A stretch of DNA of 64,000 nucleotides from an uncultured Prevotellaceae bacterium (GTDB lineage Bacteria > Bacteroidota > Bacteroidia > Bacteroidales > Bacteroidaceae): the NCBI GenBank assembly GCA_900320845.1, contig ONTS01000003.1:1-64000 (forward strand), read 5' to 3'. Below, piece after piece: positions 44,057 through 53,816 of the stretch (position 1 is the first letter of the stretch; every line of letters begins with the position of its first letter). The position numbers were made by a program, and so were the translations under genes. The notes beneath the pieces were generated by a model. That model was not told the DNA's origin. It made no database searches and was given only the letters and a program-made list of their open reading frames with translations.

Positions 44057-44920
44057 TTATGCCATGGTGCGATAGTCTGACGGTGTGACGCCTGTATGTT
44101 GTTTGAAATAGCGGCAGAAGGCTGCTTGGTCGGAGAATCCCAGCTGTGAGGCTATTTGCTGTATGGTGGTATCCTTGTTGCGTCGCAACATGTTTTTGGC
44201 TTGGATGGTGGTGTATTTGTTTATCCATGCCAGTGCCGAGATGCCCGTCTGATGCTTGATGACGGAAGAGAAATACTTGGGAGAGAGGTGGAACAGGTTG
44301 GCATAGAACTGTACTTCACGGCTTTCGCTATAATGTTCCTCGATGGCATCGTAGAAGTTGGAGAACAGTTCTTCGCGTAGGGAGGGCAGGTGTTTGTCGA
44401 TGCCGTTCTCCTTGCGATAGTCTTGCATCTTGAGGAACAACACTTCGAGCAAGTCGCCGAGTATGACGGTGCGGTGGGGGCTGTCGTCCATGCTCAAGTC
44501 GCGCAGCAAATGTATGATGTACAGTGTCTGTTGGAATTGCCTGTCGTTGAGCGGTATGTCCTGTCGGTAGTGATAGTGTTGCAGGTCGCGATACACATCG
44601 GGGTAACGGTGCTTCATCTCCTCCTGAAAGGCGGGCGAGAGCACGATGAGTATGGCATGGTAGTCGTCCGACGTTTTATAAGCGCTGAGGATGTGACGTG
44701 AGGGGATGATGGCAATGTCGTGCTTTCGGAAATGAATGGGGCGCATATCGCACTCGCCCTTCATCCATCCGTTGAGGTTGAGGGTGACGGTCATCCTGTC
44801 AGTGATATACGGCTCATGGTAGAGGGGCATAGAGGTGATATTGTCAAACACCATCAGACCGCGTTCGTCGATAATGTCCGACTGCTGATGCATGGGATGT
44901 GTAACCTGCTTATTGTTCAT
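44057..44920 (-). CDS. AraC-family transcriptional regulator
   Basis: The start at 44920 (MNNKQVTHPMHQQ) is preferred; the frame upstream runs through a probable -7 element (TATTTTTG, 44946-44939). The 287-aa protein has an N-terminal cupin-like sensing part (about 20-150) and a C-terminal double helix-turn-helix (about 190-285: FYANLFHLSPKYFSSVIKHQTG and IQQIASQLGFSDQAAFCRYFKQHTGVTPSDYR). The second motif is the strongly conserved AraC signature. It is divergent from the small secreted/carbohydrate-binding pair at 45096-47443 and may control it. The ligand is unknown. Confidence 0.88.
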   Translation of the reverse strand: MNNKQVTHPMHQQSDIIDERGLMVFDNITSMPLYHEPYITDRMTVTLNLNGWMKGECDMRPIHFRKHDIAIIPSRHILSAYKTSDDYHAILIVLSPAFQEEMKHRYPDVYRDLQHYHYRQDIPLNDRQFQQTLYIIHLLRDLSMDDSPHRTVILGDLLEVLFLKMQDYRKENGIDKHLPSLREELFSNFYDAIEEHYSESREVQFYANLFHLSPKYFSSVIKHQTGISALAWINKYTTIQAKNMLRRNKDTTIQQIASQLGFSDQAAFCRYFKQHTGVTPSDYRTMA

Positions 44921-45095
44921 AGATATGATATTTGTCTGCAAAAATAAGACATTTCTTGACGTGTAAGGTCGCAAAAAGGAAAAATTGACAAATATTTCGG
45001 CGATATAGCTAAAAATCTTTTACCAAATTTCCTGCAACTTTGCACCGAAATGGTAATTATACACATCGCAAAACTTAATTGAGAGTAAACTAACA

Positions 45096-45473
45096 ATGAA
45101 AAAACTACTATTTTTACTATTATTGATGATAGGTACCCTCACTGCCAATGCAGAAGATTATTCCTATCTTACTTTTGAAACGACTGACGGAGTGAAGGTA
45201 TCTGTTCCTGTAGCGTCGCTCACGGTAACGATATCGGGGACCACCCTTACTGCGGGCAGTCATACTTTCGAGCTCATCAACCTGAGTAAGATGTACTTCT
45301 CTATGTACGACGAGGTTACAGGTATTGGGACGCCCACCATATCGGATGCCGATTGGAAGAAGGTTACTGCCGTCTATGACCTCAATGGTCGCGAAGTGAC
45401 CAAGAGCGAGGCGACAAAGGGTGTCTATATTGTAAAGACTAAGAGTGGTATCCATAAAATTGTAGTGAGATGA
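45096..45473 (+). CDS. Small secreted protein with sorting-like tail
   Basis: The 125-aa protein has signal peptide MKKLLFLLLLMIGTLTANAE. A short beta module follows (YLTFETTDGVKVSVPVASLTV and LTAGSHTFELINLSKMYFS), then a tail YDLNGREVTKSEATKGVYIV, ending in HKIVVR. The stop codon overlaps the ATG of the next gene (ATGA, 45470-45473), so translation of the two is coupled. The beta module resembles the N terminus of the next protein and modules at 28580-30287. It is probably exported; role unknown. Confidence 0.7.
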   Translation: MKKLLFLLLLMIGTLTANAEDYSYLTFETTDGVKVSVPVASLTVTISGTTLTAGSHTFELINLSKMYFSMYDEVTGIGTPTISDADWKKVTAVYDLNGREVTKSEATKGVYIVKTKSGIHKIVVR

Positions 45474-47443
45474 AGAAGCTTATATTATTCGTATTCGCCA
45501 TCATGACCACGTTGATGTCTGCCGCACAGACGCTGAAAGTGCAGGTAGGCAACGTCACTTATCTGTTTCCTGCCGCACAGACAGGCGAGATGCCTTATGC
45601 CGATGGCACAACGCTCACCGTAATGGGCAAGACCTTCCAGCTGAACGACATCACACAGATGACCGTCGACAATACCGAGGTGACGGGAAGCACGATAAAA
45701 GTAGCTTACAACGGTACTGATGCCTACGTCACAGTAGACGGAAATATCGCAAAGTATGTCAATCCTACCGTCAGTGGCGCCCATGTGGCGATAGAACAGA
45801 GCGCCGACCTGGCGGAAGAGATAACCTACACCCTTTCGGGTACCTCAACAGACGGCGAGTTCTATATGTCCGGCTCGTATAAGGCTACCGTAGAGCTCAA
45901 CGGACTGAACCTTACCAACGCCAATCCTGTTAACAGTGGCGCAGCGGTACACATCCAGAACGGCAAACGCATCAAGGTGAAGGTGGTGACAGGCACTACC
46001 AACCAACTGACCGATGCCGCCAGCGGCTCACAGAAAGGATGCCTATATATTAAAGGACATGCCGAGTTTGCCCAGAAGGGTACGCTCAATGTTGTCGGCA
46101 ACGTGAAACACGCCATCAAGGCTGGCGAATACGTCACGCTGAAAAATGCAACCCTCAACGTTACTTCTGCCCTTGGCGATGGTATCTCCTGCAATCAGTT
46201 CTTCCTGATGGAGAGTGGCACCATCAACATCAGCGGAACAGAGGACGACGGTATCCAGTGCGACCTCGAGGGTACGGAGTCGACAGGCGAGATCACTGGC
46301 CATGAAGACGAAGACAGCGGCAATATCTACATCTCCGGAGGCACCATCAACATCACCTGTCCTGCCATAGCAGCAAAGGGCATCAAGGCTGCCGGCGACA
46401 TCTTCATCAGTGGCGGCGACATCACCGTCAACACCAGCGGAAAGGGTGAATGGGATACTACCGACCTGGAGACGAATGCTGCCTGCGGCATCAGCAGCGA
46501 CGCCAATATCAACATCAGTGGCGGCACCATCAATGTGACAAGCACCGGATCGGGTGGAAAAGGTATGAAGTGCGACGGCGTACTGACAGTGACCGACGGC
46601 TCCATCACCGTGAAAACCACAGGCGGACTGTATTATCATAATGGTACTACGGAAAACACTAACTATACCGGCAACACCGACAACGTGAACAGCGACTACT
46701 ATTCATCGCCCAAAGGCATCAAGGCTGGTGTGAAGACGGAGACAGGCACCAGCTATGTCAACGGCAGACTGGTCACCACCTATAGTTATAGCGGAGGTAT
46801 TGATATCAGTGGTGGCACCATCAACGTAAGCACCAGCGGACGCAATGGCGAAGGCATAGAGAGCAAAAGCTATATGAACATCAACGGTGGACACATCATC
46901 GTCAACTCATACGACGACGGAATCAACTCTGCCCAGGACATGACCATCAACGATGGCTTCATCTTTGCGCACGCTTCCAACAACGACGGCATCGACACCA
47001 ACGGCAACTGCTACATCAAGGGCGGTGTCATCTATGCCAAAGGCGCCTCTAACGGCGAAATGGCTATCGATGCCAACTCTGAGGAACAGAAGAAGCTCTA
47101 CGTCACCGGCGGCACCATCGTTGCCATAGGCTCGTTGGAGCGTGGTGCCAGCCTCTCGCAGACATGCTACAGTTCCAAAACAACATGGGCTAAGAATACA
47201 TGGTATGCCCTCTATAACAACGGCAATCTCGCATTGGCATTTAAGACTCCTGCCAACGGAAGCTCCACCATGGTGGTTTCCACATCAGGCACTACGACCC
47301 TGAAGTCGGGCGTAACCGTCACCGGCGGCACTGAGTACTTTGCCGGAATGGGCAATATCGGCGGAACCGTCACAGGCGGAAGCAACGTGCAGCTATCTAC
47401 ATATACCAGTGGCGGAGGATTTGGCCCTGGCGGAGGATTCTAA
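45470..47443 (+). CDS. Secreted carbohydrate-binding-domain protein (DUF4353-like beta solenoid)
   Basis: The 657-aa protein has signal peptide MKKLILFVFAIMTTLMSAAQ. A short beta module (about 20-75) is followed by a long region of repeated ISGGTINI, INGGHIIVNS and ISGGDITVN units, each near 20-25 residues. This is the pattern of the DUF4353 carbohydrate-binding solenoid; such proteins may sit on the surface and bind glycans. The C terminus is GGGFGPGGGF, with no sorting tail, unlike its neighbours. It is translationally coupled to the gene before it, and an AraC regulator is divergent. A terminator follows. Confidence 0.8.
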   Translation: MKKLILFVFAIMTTLMSAAQTLKVQVGNVTYLFPAAQTGEMPYADGTTLTVMGKTFQLNDITQMTVDNTEVTGSTIKVAYNGTDAYVTVDGNIAKYVNPTVSGAHVAIEQSADLAEEITYTLSGTSTDGEFYMSGSYKATVELNGLNLTNANPVNSGAAVHIQNGKRIKVKVVTGTTNQLTDAASGSQKGCLYIKGHAEFAQKGTLNVVGNVKHAIKAGEYVTLKNATLNVTSALGDGISCNQFFLMESGTINISGTEDDGIQCDLEGTESTGEITGHEDEDSGNIYISGGTINITCPAIAAKGIKAAGDIFISGGDITVNTSGKGEWDTTDLETNAACGISSDANINISGGTINVTSTGSGGKGMKCDGVLTVTDGSITVKTTGGLYYHNGTTENTNYTGNTDNVNSDYYSSPKGIKAGVKTETGTSYVNGRLVTTYSYSGGIDISGGTINVSTSGRNGEGIESKSYMNINGGHIIVNSYDDGINSAQDMTINDGFIFAHASNNDGIDTNGNCYIKGGVIYAKGASNGEMAIDANSEEQKKLYVTGGTIVAIGSLERGASLSQTCYSSKTTWAKNTWYALYNNGNLALAFKTPANGSSTMVVSTSGTTTLKSGVTVTGGTEYFAGMGNIGGTVTGGSNVQLSTYTSGGGFGPGGGF

Positions 47444-47494
47444 CATTAAGGCCCCATAGAGTTTTAGTCAATTATTTCATATTTGCATCACCGA

Positions 47495-47530
47495 AGTGAG
47501 CCGACAATATGTCGACTCACTTTATTTTTT
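47495..47530 (+). terminator. Terminator after the carbohydrate-binding protein gene
   Basis: AGTGAGCCGAC and GTCGACTCACT (47511-47521) pair with one mismatch around AATAT; a T-rich tract follows. Bases 47531-47661 show no other feature. Confidence 0.75.
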
Positions 47531-47661
47531 TATAATAACCAATAATAAGTTAGAACCCTGCCCACATACAGATGTGTATGTCACCCTTCAGGACAGAAGC
47601 GCTTCCCGTCGGGCTCCAGGTCGGTCATCTGTGGGCTTGGGGTGTAGCCATGCACGGTGCA

Positions 47662-49092
47662 TTATTCCTTTTCGTTCTTTCCGGAAAAAGCCATCAGTCC
47701 TGCAAAGGTCAGCATGCCGTTGAGTAGCAGCAGCTCGTAGCCGAAGCGGTAGTGCAGCATGTTGTCGCACAAGGTGCTTATGATGAAGCAGAGTAGGGGA
47801 GCGGCTATCGCCACGGCAGGCACGGCGCGGTCGCTGGTGCGCCTACGGGTGAGCAGGCTGAAGGCAAACATGCCGAGCAGCGGGCCGTAGGTGTAGCCCA
47901 CGAGGGTATAGATGGTGTCGATGAGGCTGCGCGAACCGATGGCATCAACGATGAGAATGACGACGGCAAAGATGATGGTAAGGACCAGATGTACGCGCTT
48001 TCGCAGTGCGACGTCGTCCTGTCGGCGGAAGAGGTCGACGCAGGTGCTGGTGGTCATGGCCGTCAGGGCGCTGTCGGCTGACGAGAAGGAGGCTGCCAGC
48101 ACACCAATGGTGAAGCATACCAGTACCACGTTGCCCAGTGCCCCCGTGGCGGCAAACATCGGCAAAAGCTCATCGCCCGACGTCGGAAGGGTAATACCTT
48201 GCTGTGCAGCGAGCATCGAGAGCAGGATGCCGAGCGAGAGGAACAATAGGTTGACAGGTACGAAGGCGAAGCCATAGGTGCACATGTCCTTCTGTGCTTC
48301 GCGCAGGGTGCGACAGGTGAGGTTCTTCTGCATCATGTCCTGGTCCATACCAGTCATGACGACGACGATGAAGGCACCGCTGATAAATTGTTTCCAGAAG
48401 TTTTGTGTGCTTATCCAGTCGTCGAATACGAAGATGCGGCTTCTGTCGTCGGCAGCTATCGCCTCTATGGCGTCGCCTACCGACATGCCGAGGGCTTGCA
48501 TCACGCCCACGATGATGAGTACGAGCGCCGTGAGCATGCACAGCGTCTGGAAGGTGTCGGTCCACACCAGTGTCCTGATACCGCCCCGACGGGTGTAGAG
48601 CCAGATGACGACGGCGAGCACTGCCACGGTGACGATGAAGGGAATGCCGTATGCGTCGAGCACGAAGCGTTGCAGAATGAGACAAACGACGTAAAACTTC
48701 AGCGCCGAGGCTGCCATCTTCGACAGCAGGAAGAAAAGTGCTGCCGTGCGGTAGGAGCGAAGACCGAGGCGGCGGTCGAGAAAGGTGTAGATAGAGGTCA
48801 GGTTCAGTCGGTAGTAGACGGGCAGCAGGACGAAAGCCACGACGAAGTAGCCTACGATGAATCCCATGCACGTCTGCAAGTATGTCATGCCCGTGGTGTT
48901 GACCATGCCGGGCACGGAGACGAAGGTGACGCCCGACACTGAGGCTCCCACCATACCAAAAGCTACCATATACCAGGGCGAACGACGCTTGCCACGGAAA
49001 AAAGTGGCGTTGTCGGTGCGACGGGCAGTAAGGCGACTCACAACAAAGAGTACAGCTATATATATTATAAGGGTAAGGAGAAGTATCAACAT
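47662..49092 (-). CDS. Sodium:solute symporter (SSS family)
   Basis: The 476-aa membrane protein has about 13 hydrophobic segments. SSS features are VAFGMVGASVSGVTFVSVPG near the N terminus, YFVVAFVLLPVYYRLNLTSIYTFLDRRLG, GMDQDMMQKNL and the ASFSSADSALTAMTTSTCVDLF block that holds sodium-site residues. It resembles sialic acid or generic solute symporters. The substrate is not identifiable from sequence, and the neighbours (a carbohydrate-binding protein and a large surface protein) give only a hint of sugar uptake. Confidence 0.9.
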   Translation of the reverse strand: MLILLLTLIIYIAVLFVVSRLTARRTDNATFFRGKRRSPWYMVAFGMVGASVSGVTFVSVPGMVNTTGMTYLQTCMGFIVGYFVVAFVLLPVYYRLNLTSIYTFLDRRLGLRSYRTAALFFLLSKMAASALKFYVVCLILQRFVLDAYGIPFIVTVAVLAVVIWLYTRRGGIRTLVWTDTFQTLCMLTALVLIIVGVMQALGMSVGDAIEAIAADDRSRIFVFDDWISTQNFWKQFISGAFIVVVMTGMDQDMMQKNLTCRTLREAQKDMCTYGFAFVPVNLLFLSLGILLSMLAAQQGITLPTSGDELLPMFAATGALGNVVLVCFTIGVLAASFSSADSALTAMTTSTCVDLFRRQDDVALRKRVHLVLTIIFAVVILIVDAIGSRSLIDTIYTLVGYTYGPLLGMFAFSLLTRRRTSDRAVPAVAIAAPLLCFIISTLCDNMLHYRFGYELLLLNGMLTFAGLMAFSGKNEKE

Positions 49093-49211
49093 AGTGGCGC
49101 AAAGGTAGAGACATTTACGCTTTAACGGTTTACGATAGGCAATTTATTGTGCTCTCTCCGTATTTCGCACCCGACCTTTCCGGCTGTCGTGCATCCTCCG
49201 TGTGTGACCGA

Positions 49212-49248
49212 CAAAAAGAAGAGAGAAACCACTGATGCGGTTTCTCTC
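49212..49248 (-). terminator. Terminator of the Ig-like surface protein gene
   Basis: GAGAGAAACC (49221-49230) and GGTTTCTCTC (49239-49248) form a perfect 10-bp stem. On the minus strand TTCTTTTTGT follows. Confidence 0.8.
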
Positions 49249-49275
49249 CTCTTGAGTTGTATACTAAACGTACGC

Positions 49276-52200
49276 TTACTTCACAACCACTTTCTTGCCG
49301 TTGTGGATGTAGATACCCTTCTGTGTGGGAACAGTGTTGAGACGCTGTCCGTCGATGGTGTACCAGTTGCCCTTAGCGTTGTCGTTAGTGTTGTCGTTGA
49401 TGGTGTTGATGCCAGTTGTTGCACCGCCGAAGGTGAAGCCTTTAGCACCAGCTGCTACATCTGCGGGAACCTTCAGGTAAGCCTTATGGCCGGCTGAGGT
49501 CACCTTCTTGCCTTCAGAACCTTGCTGCCAGTAGAAACCTACTGCACCATTGGGATCTTCCTTCGGAGTGGAGAGGATGTAGTAGTTGTAACCTTGTTCT
49601 TCGTCGGTCACTTCTTCGTCGCTACCATAGAGCATGTTGTCTGGGTCTGTGTCGCCGTTAGCATCGGTTACGGTGAAGGTGATTTGCTGAGCAGTGCCCT
49701 TAGTCTCGAGCTCTACTACAACAGCTGTTCCAGCAGGTATCACCTCGCCGGCACTGTAGTACCAGCTTTCTTCCAGTGTGCCGTTGCTTACCATATAGGT
49801 CGAAGCCTTTGCGCCTGCGGGCACTACAAGGTTGCGGTCGCTGTAGTACATGGTAGCATAGCCGAGGGCGGAAACGTTCAAAGTAACGTCTTCAACAGTA
49901 GCCTCGGTGTAGCCCTTCTTCACGAAGAGGTAAACAGCTTTCTGTGTGCCAGCGTAAGTTGCGAAGCGTGGGCTTGAGCTATTGTATTGGATGAAGCGAG
50001 CTCCGTCTGTTGAGTGCTGCACTTGGAAGTTGTCGGTGATGAACCACTTGGCAGCGTCTGCAGTGTTATCCTGAGTGCCATTAAGGGTGTTGCTTGATGT
50101 CCATGAGAGGTACATGCTATTGTCGGCAGCCTGGAATGTCCATGCGTTCTTGCTTCCGTCGAGGGTGAGCACAGCCACAGGCTCGGTGGTGATTTTGATG
50201 GAGTCGCCTTCTATGGTAATACCATCAATGGCACTGCGGAAGGTACCGCTTTGTGCACCCATAACCACATTGTTTTCAGTACCTACGAGGATGTATTCGT
50301 TGCCAGCAGCGATCTGCTTCATGTCGGTAACGAGGTAGTAGGTGGTAGGCTCAACAGCCTCGTTGACGACTACGTTGTATGTCTTCGGGCTTGTTGTAGC
50401 GGTGTAGTTATCTGTAGCCGTCCATTCTACGGTGATGGTAGTATTACCCACGCTTACGCCAGTCACCTTACCTTCGGCGTCAACAGTAGCCACTTCGGGG
50501 TTGTTGCTGGTGTAGGTGATGGTGGTGAGGTCGCTGGGATAGGTCACAGGGTTGTCGATGGTCTGTCCTACGGTGAGTGTTACGTCTTCTGTAGGAACGG
50601 TCACCTCAGGCTCTGTGGGCTCTATCGGTGTGTCGCTTTCAACCTTCTTGTAGAGCTGAACAGGCTTGTTGTTGCCGGTAGTGTTACCCATGTAGCGGAA
50701 ACGTTCCTGTCCTGAGGTCGAGTTGAATGCCATGTATTTGTTATTACATGTGATAGTGGCATCATGTTCGCTGTCAATAGAAATGGTATTGGTGAAGTCA
50801 GAAGTGCTACTTGTCTTCAAACCATTACTTGATCCTGTATGACCTATATATAATCCCGATGCACTGAGAATACTTTTATCAGATACATTGATAGTGAATG
50901 AGGATGCGTCAACTTCGGGAGTAGCAGCAATCTTTTCATTGCTAATAGAAACACTGATAGAGTTTTTGACAACATCCATTGTTGTGAGAGAGCCGTCGAA
51001 AGCTACATTGCCTCCCTCATACACAATGAGGTATTGTCCATTGGTCAGTTCACTATTGTTGTTCACCTTGCGATACACGTAATTTCCTCCAGGTTGGGGT
51101 GTTTCGCTAACGGTAATCTTAGGCGATATGAACATGGCAAATGAATACTCATCCATTACAACCAGATTTTCGCGTTCCCATTCTTCACCATCTACAGTGA
51201 AGGTAACGTCTTCTGCAAGTTGATGTGTCTGTGCGTATGTGTCATCGATGCGCACCTGCATGGAGAATGCATAGGTTTCTCCAGCTTCAAAAGTATCGGT
51301 CAGGCTTATTTGGGTCCATCTGTCGTTTACATACTTACCCCATCTTCCATTGTCTGCGTTGACATTGATGTATGCCGGTGAGCCTTGTGTGAGTGTGAAC
51401 GATGGCTGTGATACCTCTGCGCCAACAACAGGAATAGTCTTCCATGAGGGTGACGTGGTAGCCATAATGGTGTGCACATCGGTCTTGCCTTGCTGTGACT
51501 CGCCTTCAACCACCTTGATGTCGTCGATGAATCCACGCTGCATGGTGAAGGTCAGTACCAGATTGCCAGTGGCTTCGGTAATGTTGACGCTGTGAGTGGT
51601 CCATGTACCATTGGTAGCAGTTACCTGTGTTTCACCACTCAGGGTTCCGCCAGTAGCCGTAACGGTGATGGTATTGGTCTTGGTGTCACCCCATCCGGCC
51701 ACGCTGAATGTCAGTGTGCCGTTGCCGTTGAGTGCGATGCTGCGTGTGGTGATGTGACCTTGACCAGAACCGGTACCAAGCTTTACACACTGGGAGGCTG
51801 CGCCACTGCCGGATGAGGACCATGTCCAGCCTTCTTCATCAAAATTAGCAGTATTCATGGGTCCTGAACCTACATTTCCAGAATATGATCCGTCGCGTCC
51901 GCCTGTGTTTTCAAGGCTGTTGAATGTCTCATTAAAGAGCACGCCTTCTTCTTGTTGTTGCTGTTCTTTCACTGTCAGTGTGTAGCTGGCAGTACCTGCA
52001 TAGTAGGTGTCATCTTCTTCCGATGTAGCTGTGATGGTGGTTGTACCTGCAGCACCCACAGTCACTTGACCATTTGCGTCAACAGTAGCCACGTTGGTGT
52101 CACTGCTGGTGTAAGTTATGGTGAGGTTGTTGGGGTTGGTCAACGGGTTGGTGAAAGCTTCGTCGGTGGTGTATTTAGTGAGATTAGCCACTTCGTAAGC

Positions 52201-53346
52201 CAGACCGGCAGCTTCCTTGGCGTTTTGACGATTGAGGCTTACGATATAGTTGCCCTGATCAAATTCTTTGGTTCTGTTATTGTAATACTTAAGTTTACCG
52301 AATACAACTACTTCGTCGCCATTCATGAGCTGACTGGCATCAGTAAAGTCTGCGTTATTTAGATATTTACCACGATATACCTCTAGTTTTTCGCCTGAAG
52401 CATCGTCAGCAATCTGATAGGTTGCATTATAATATTGAGTTGTATTAATGACAGGATCTCCTACTACGATACCCTTCACATATACGTCCCATGAGCTTTC
52501 TGTGCCCAGATTGTCGATGAGTGCGAGTGCCTCAGCCACAGTGTAGGGATTGCTTTCTGTACCTTTGTTGGCATCTTTCACGGTGATGGCAAAGTCTTTG
52601 CTACCGCCAGTGTATGTGTCATCCTCTGCCCATGTGGCATTGATGGTTGCATAGCCTGCTGCCAGTGCGTTGACTGTAGTGCCGCTGACAGAAGCTACAT
52701 TGGTGTTAGAAGAAGTAAGCGTCAGTGCAGGACCATCGGTGGTGACGGTTGTTGAGCCACCCACATTGAGTTCCTCTGCGCCGATGGCAACAGTTGCATT
52801 CTCCTTGTCGGAAGAACTGCCAGACTTCTTATAGAACGATGTCACAGTACCTTTAATGTTGTTGTTAATCGTTGTGTAACAACGCCAATCCTGTGAATTG
52901 TAAACACCAATGTAACGTGATGTTGCAGTATTTACAAGGAAATCAGCATTATTGTCTCCTCCAGTAGTGATTGTAAATGAGTTGTTGGCGTTTGTACCAA
53001 CACGTACACCATTGTTGGTTGCTGTGCAATACAACTTATTAGTGCCACCAGCTACAGTAAACTGATAAGAGGAGCCAGTGACGGTAACCTCCCACTGTAG
53101 TGTGCTAGCAGGGGCAGTGGCAAGTTCGGACTTGTCACTGCTGAGTGTAATAGCAGTAGCTTTTGGAGCTGTAGATGTCCCGTTGTTGTTGGACATTGCA
53201 CAAGAACTCGTCTCGTCAACGATGACAACGATGTCACCCGTCTGCAAATTAGATGGCGCAGTCTTTATCCATGTGTCTTGCGCCCAGCCAACACTCACTA
53301 CTGACAATAGTAGCATTGTCAGTAGAAAACGTAAATGTTTCTTCAT
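49276..53346 (-). CDS. Giant secreted protein with bacterial Ig-like domains and sorting tail
   Basis: The 1356-aa protein has signal peptide MKKHLRFLLTMLLLSVVSVGWAQ. The order is a lectin-like N-terminal domain (about 25-185), a BIG2-like Ig domain (about 190-260; NTNVASVSGTTVNALAAGYATI), an OB-fold-like region (about 265-375), a second BIG2-like domain (NVATVDANGQVTVGAAGTTTITA), a jelly-roll-like domain (about 465-625; LFNETFNSLENTGG and FIDDIKVVEGES), further beta domains, a third BIG2-like domain (EVATVDAEGKVTGVSVGNTTI), and a C terminus with WYTIDGQRLN and IYIHNGKKVVVK. It is probably surface-anchored with an adhesin or glycan-binding role. No active site was found. Confidence 0.78.
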   Translation of the reverse strand: MKKHLRFLLTMLLLSVVSVGWAQDTWIKTAPSNLQTGDIVVIVDETSSCAMSNNNGTSTAPKATAITLSSDKSELATAPASTLQWEVTVTGSSYQFTVAGGTNKLYCTATNNGVRVGTNANNSFTITTGGDNNADFLVNTATSRYIGVYNSQDWRCYTTINNNIKGTVTSFYKKSGSSSDKENATVAIGAEELNVGGSTTVTTDGPALTLTSSNTNVASVSGTTVNALAAGYATINATWAEDDTYTGGSKDFAITVKDANKGTESNPYTVAEALALIDNLGTESSWDVYVKGIVVGDPVINTTQYYNATYQIADDASGEKLEVYRGKYLNNADFTDASQLMNGDEVVVFGKLKYYNNRTKEFDQGNYIVSLNRQNAKEAAGLAYEVANLTKYTTDEAFTNPLTNPNNLTITYTSSDTNVATVDANGQVTVGAAGTTTITATSEEDDTYYAGTASYTLTVKEQQQQEEGVLFNETFNSLENTGGRDGSYSGNVGSGPMNTANFDEEGWTWSSSGSGAASQCVKLGTGSGQGHITTRSIALNGNGTLTFSVAGWGDTKTNTITVTATGGTLSGETQVTATNGTWTTHSVNITEATGNLVLTFTMQRGFIDDIKVVEGESQQGKTDVHTIMATTSPSWKTIPVVGAEVSQPSFTLTQGSPAYINVNADNGRWGKYVNDRWTQISLTDTFEAGETYAFSMQVRIDDTYAQTHQLAEDVTFTVDGEEWERENLVVMDEYSFAMFISPKITVSETPQPGGNYVYRKVNNNSELTNGQYLIVYEGGNVAFDGSLTTMDVVKNSISVSISNEKIAATPEVDASSFTINVSDKSILSASGLYIGHTGSSNGLKTSSTSDFTNTISIDSEHDATITCNNKYMAFNSTSGQERFRYMGNTTGNNKPVQLYKKVESDTPIEPTEPEVTVPTEDVTLTVGQTIDNPVTYPSDLTTITYTSNNPEVATVDAEGKVTGVSVGNTTITVEWTATDNYTATTSPKTYNVVVNEAVEPTTYYLVTDMKQIAAGNEYILVGTENNVVMGAQSGTFRSAIDGITIEGDSIKITTEPVAVLTLDGSKNAWTFQAADNSMYLSWTSSNTLNGTQDNTADAAKWFITDNFQVQHSTDGARFIQYNSSSPRFATYAGTQKAVYLFVKKGYTEATVEDVTLNVSALGYATMYYSDRNLVVPAGAKASTYMVSNGTLEESWYYSAGEVIPAGTAVVVELETKGTAQQITFTVTDANGDTDPDNMLYGSDEEVTDEEQGYNYYILSTPKEDPNGAVGFYWQQGSEGKKVTSAGHKAYLKVPADVAAGAKGFTFGGATTGINTINDNTNDNAKGNWYTIDGQRLNTVPTQKGIYIHNGKKVVVK

Positions 53347-53483
53347 AATTGCATTTTTAAATTAGTTGATATTGTTTGTGTTATTAGTCTTGTGAAATAA
53401 CAAACAAGTCTGCGCACTTATGATTCCTGGAGTGTTTTCCATGAGAACAGCGGGCAGACATTGTTATTCATTGGAGCGTTTAA

Positions 53484-53603
53484 TTAGCGTAATTGATGCT
53501 GATAACCATTGTATCGGATGATAGCCCCGAGCACAGCTAAACAACAGTTGTGACGCTGTTGCGCAGATGTTGTTGTGTGGTCGGTGACAGTCATCGTGGT
53601 CAT
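53484..53603 (-). CDS. Candidate 39-aa upstream ORF in the long leader of the Ig-like protein gene
   Basis: An ATG at 53603 lies about 13 bases after the predicted transcript start and opens a 39-codon frame (MTTMTVTDHTTTSAQQRHNC and so on) ending at 53484. The ribosome-binding site is poor (AAGGA directly before ATG). There is no family match. It may be a regulatory uORF or chance. Confidence 0.25.
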   Translation of the reverse strand: MTTMTVTDHTTTSAQQRHNCCLAVLGAIIRYNGYQHQLR

Positions 53604-53621
53604 TCCTTATGATTGTTGTTG

Positions 53622-53654
53622 CAAAGGTACGGGGTTTGTGTCGCATAGCCAAAA
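53622..53654 (-). promoter_or_regulatory. Promoter of the Ig-like surface protein gene
   Basis: On the minus strand TTTTG (53654-53650), a 20-base gap and TACCTTTG (53629-53622) are present. The leader to the ATG at 53346 would be about 270 nt. Confidence 0.6.
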
Positions 53655-53816
53655 GAAACAGTAGGTATATTTCTCACTTTAAGAGAAAGATGCAAGTGCT
53701 TAATTCTCAAACCGTTTCCCTTTCGTTGTGTGATGGGCGTCCGCTGATGTCTTCTTTAGCCCGTATGGGTTAGTACTTCAGTCCGACAGATGTACGTTCG
53801 AGATACAATGAAAAAG

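Noticed and set aside
53464..53652. 62-aa ORF in the leader of the Ig-like protein gene
   Set aside because: Its start lies upstream of the predicted transcript start, inside the promoter; the 39-aa frame is the only one that begins after it.
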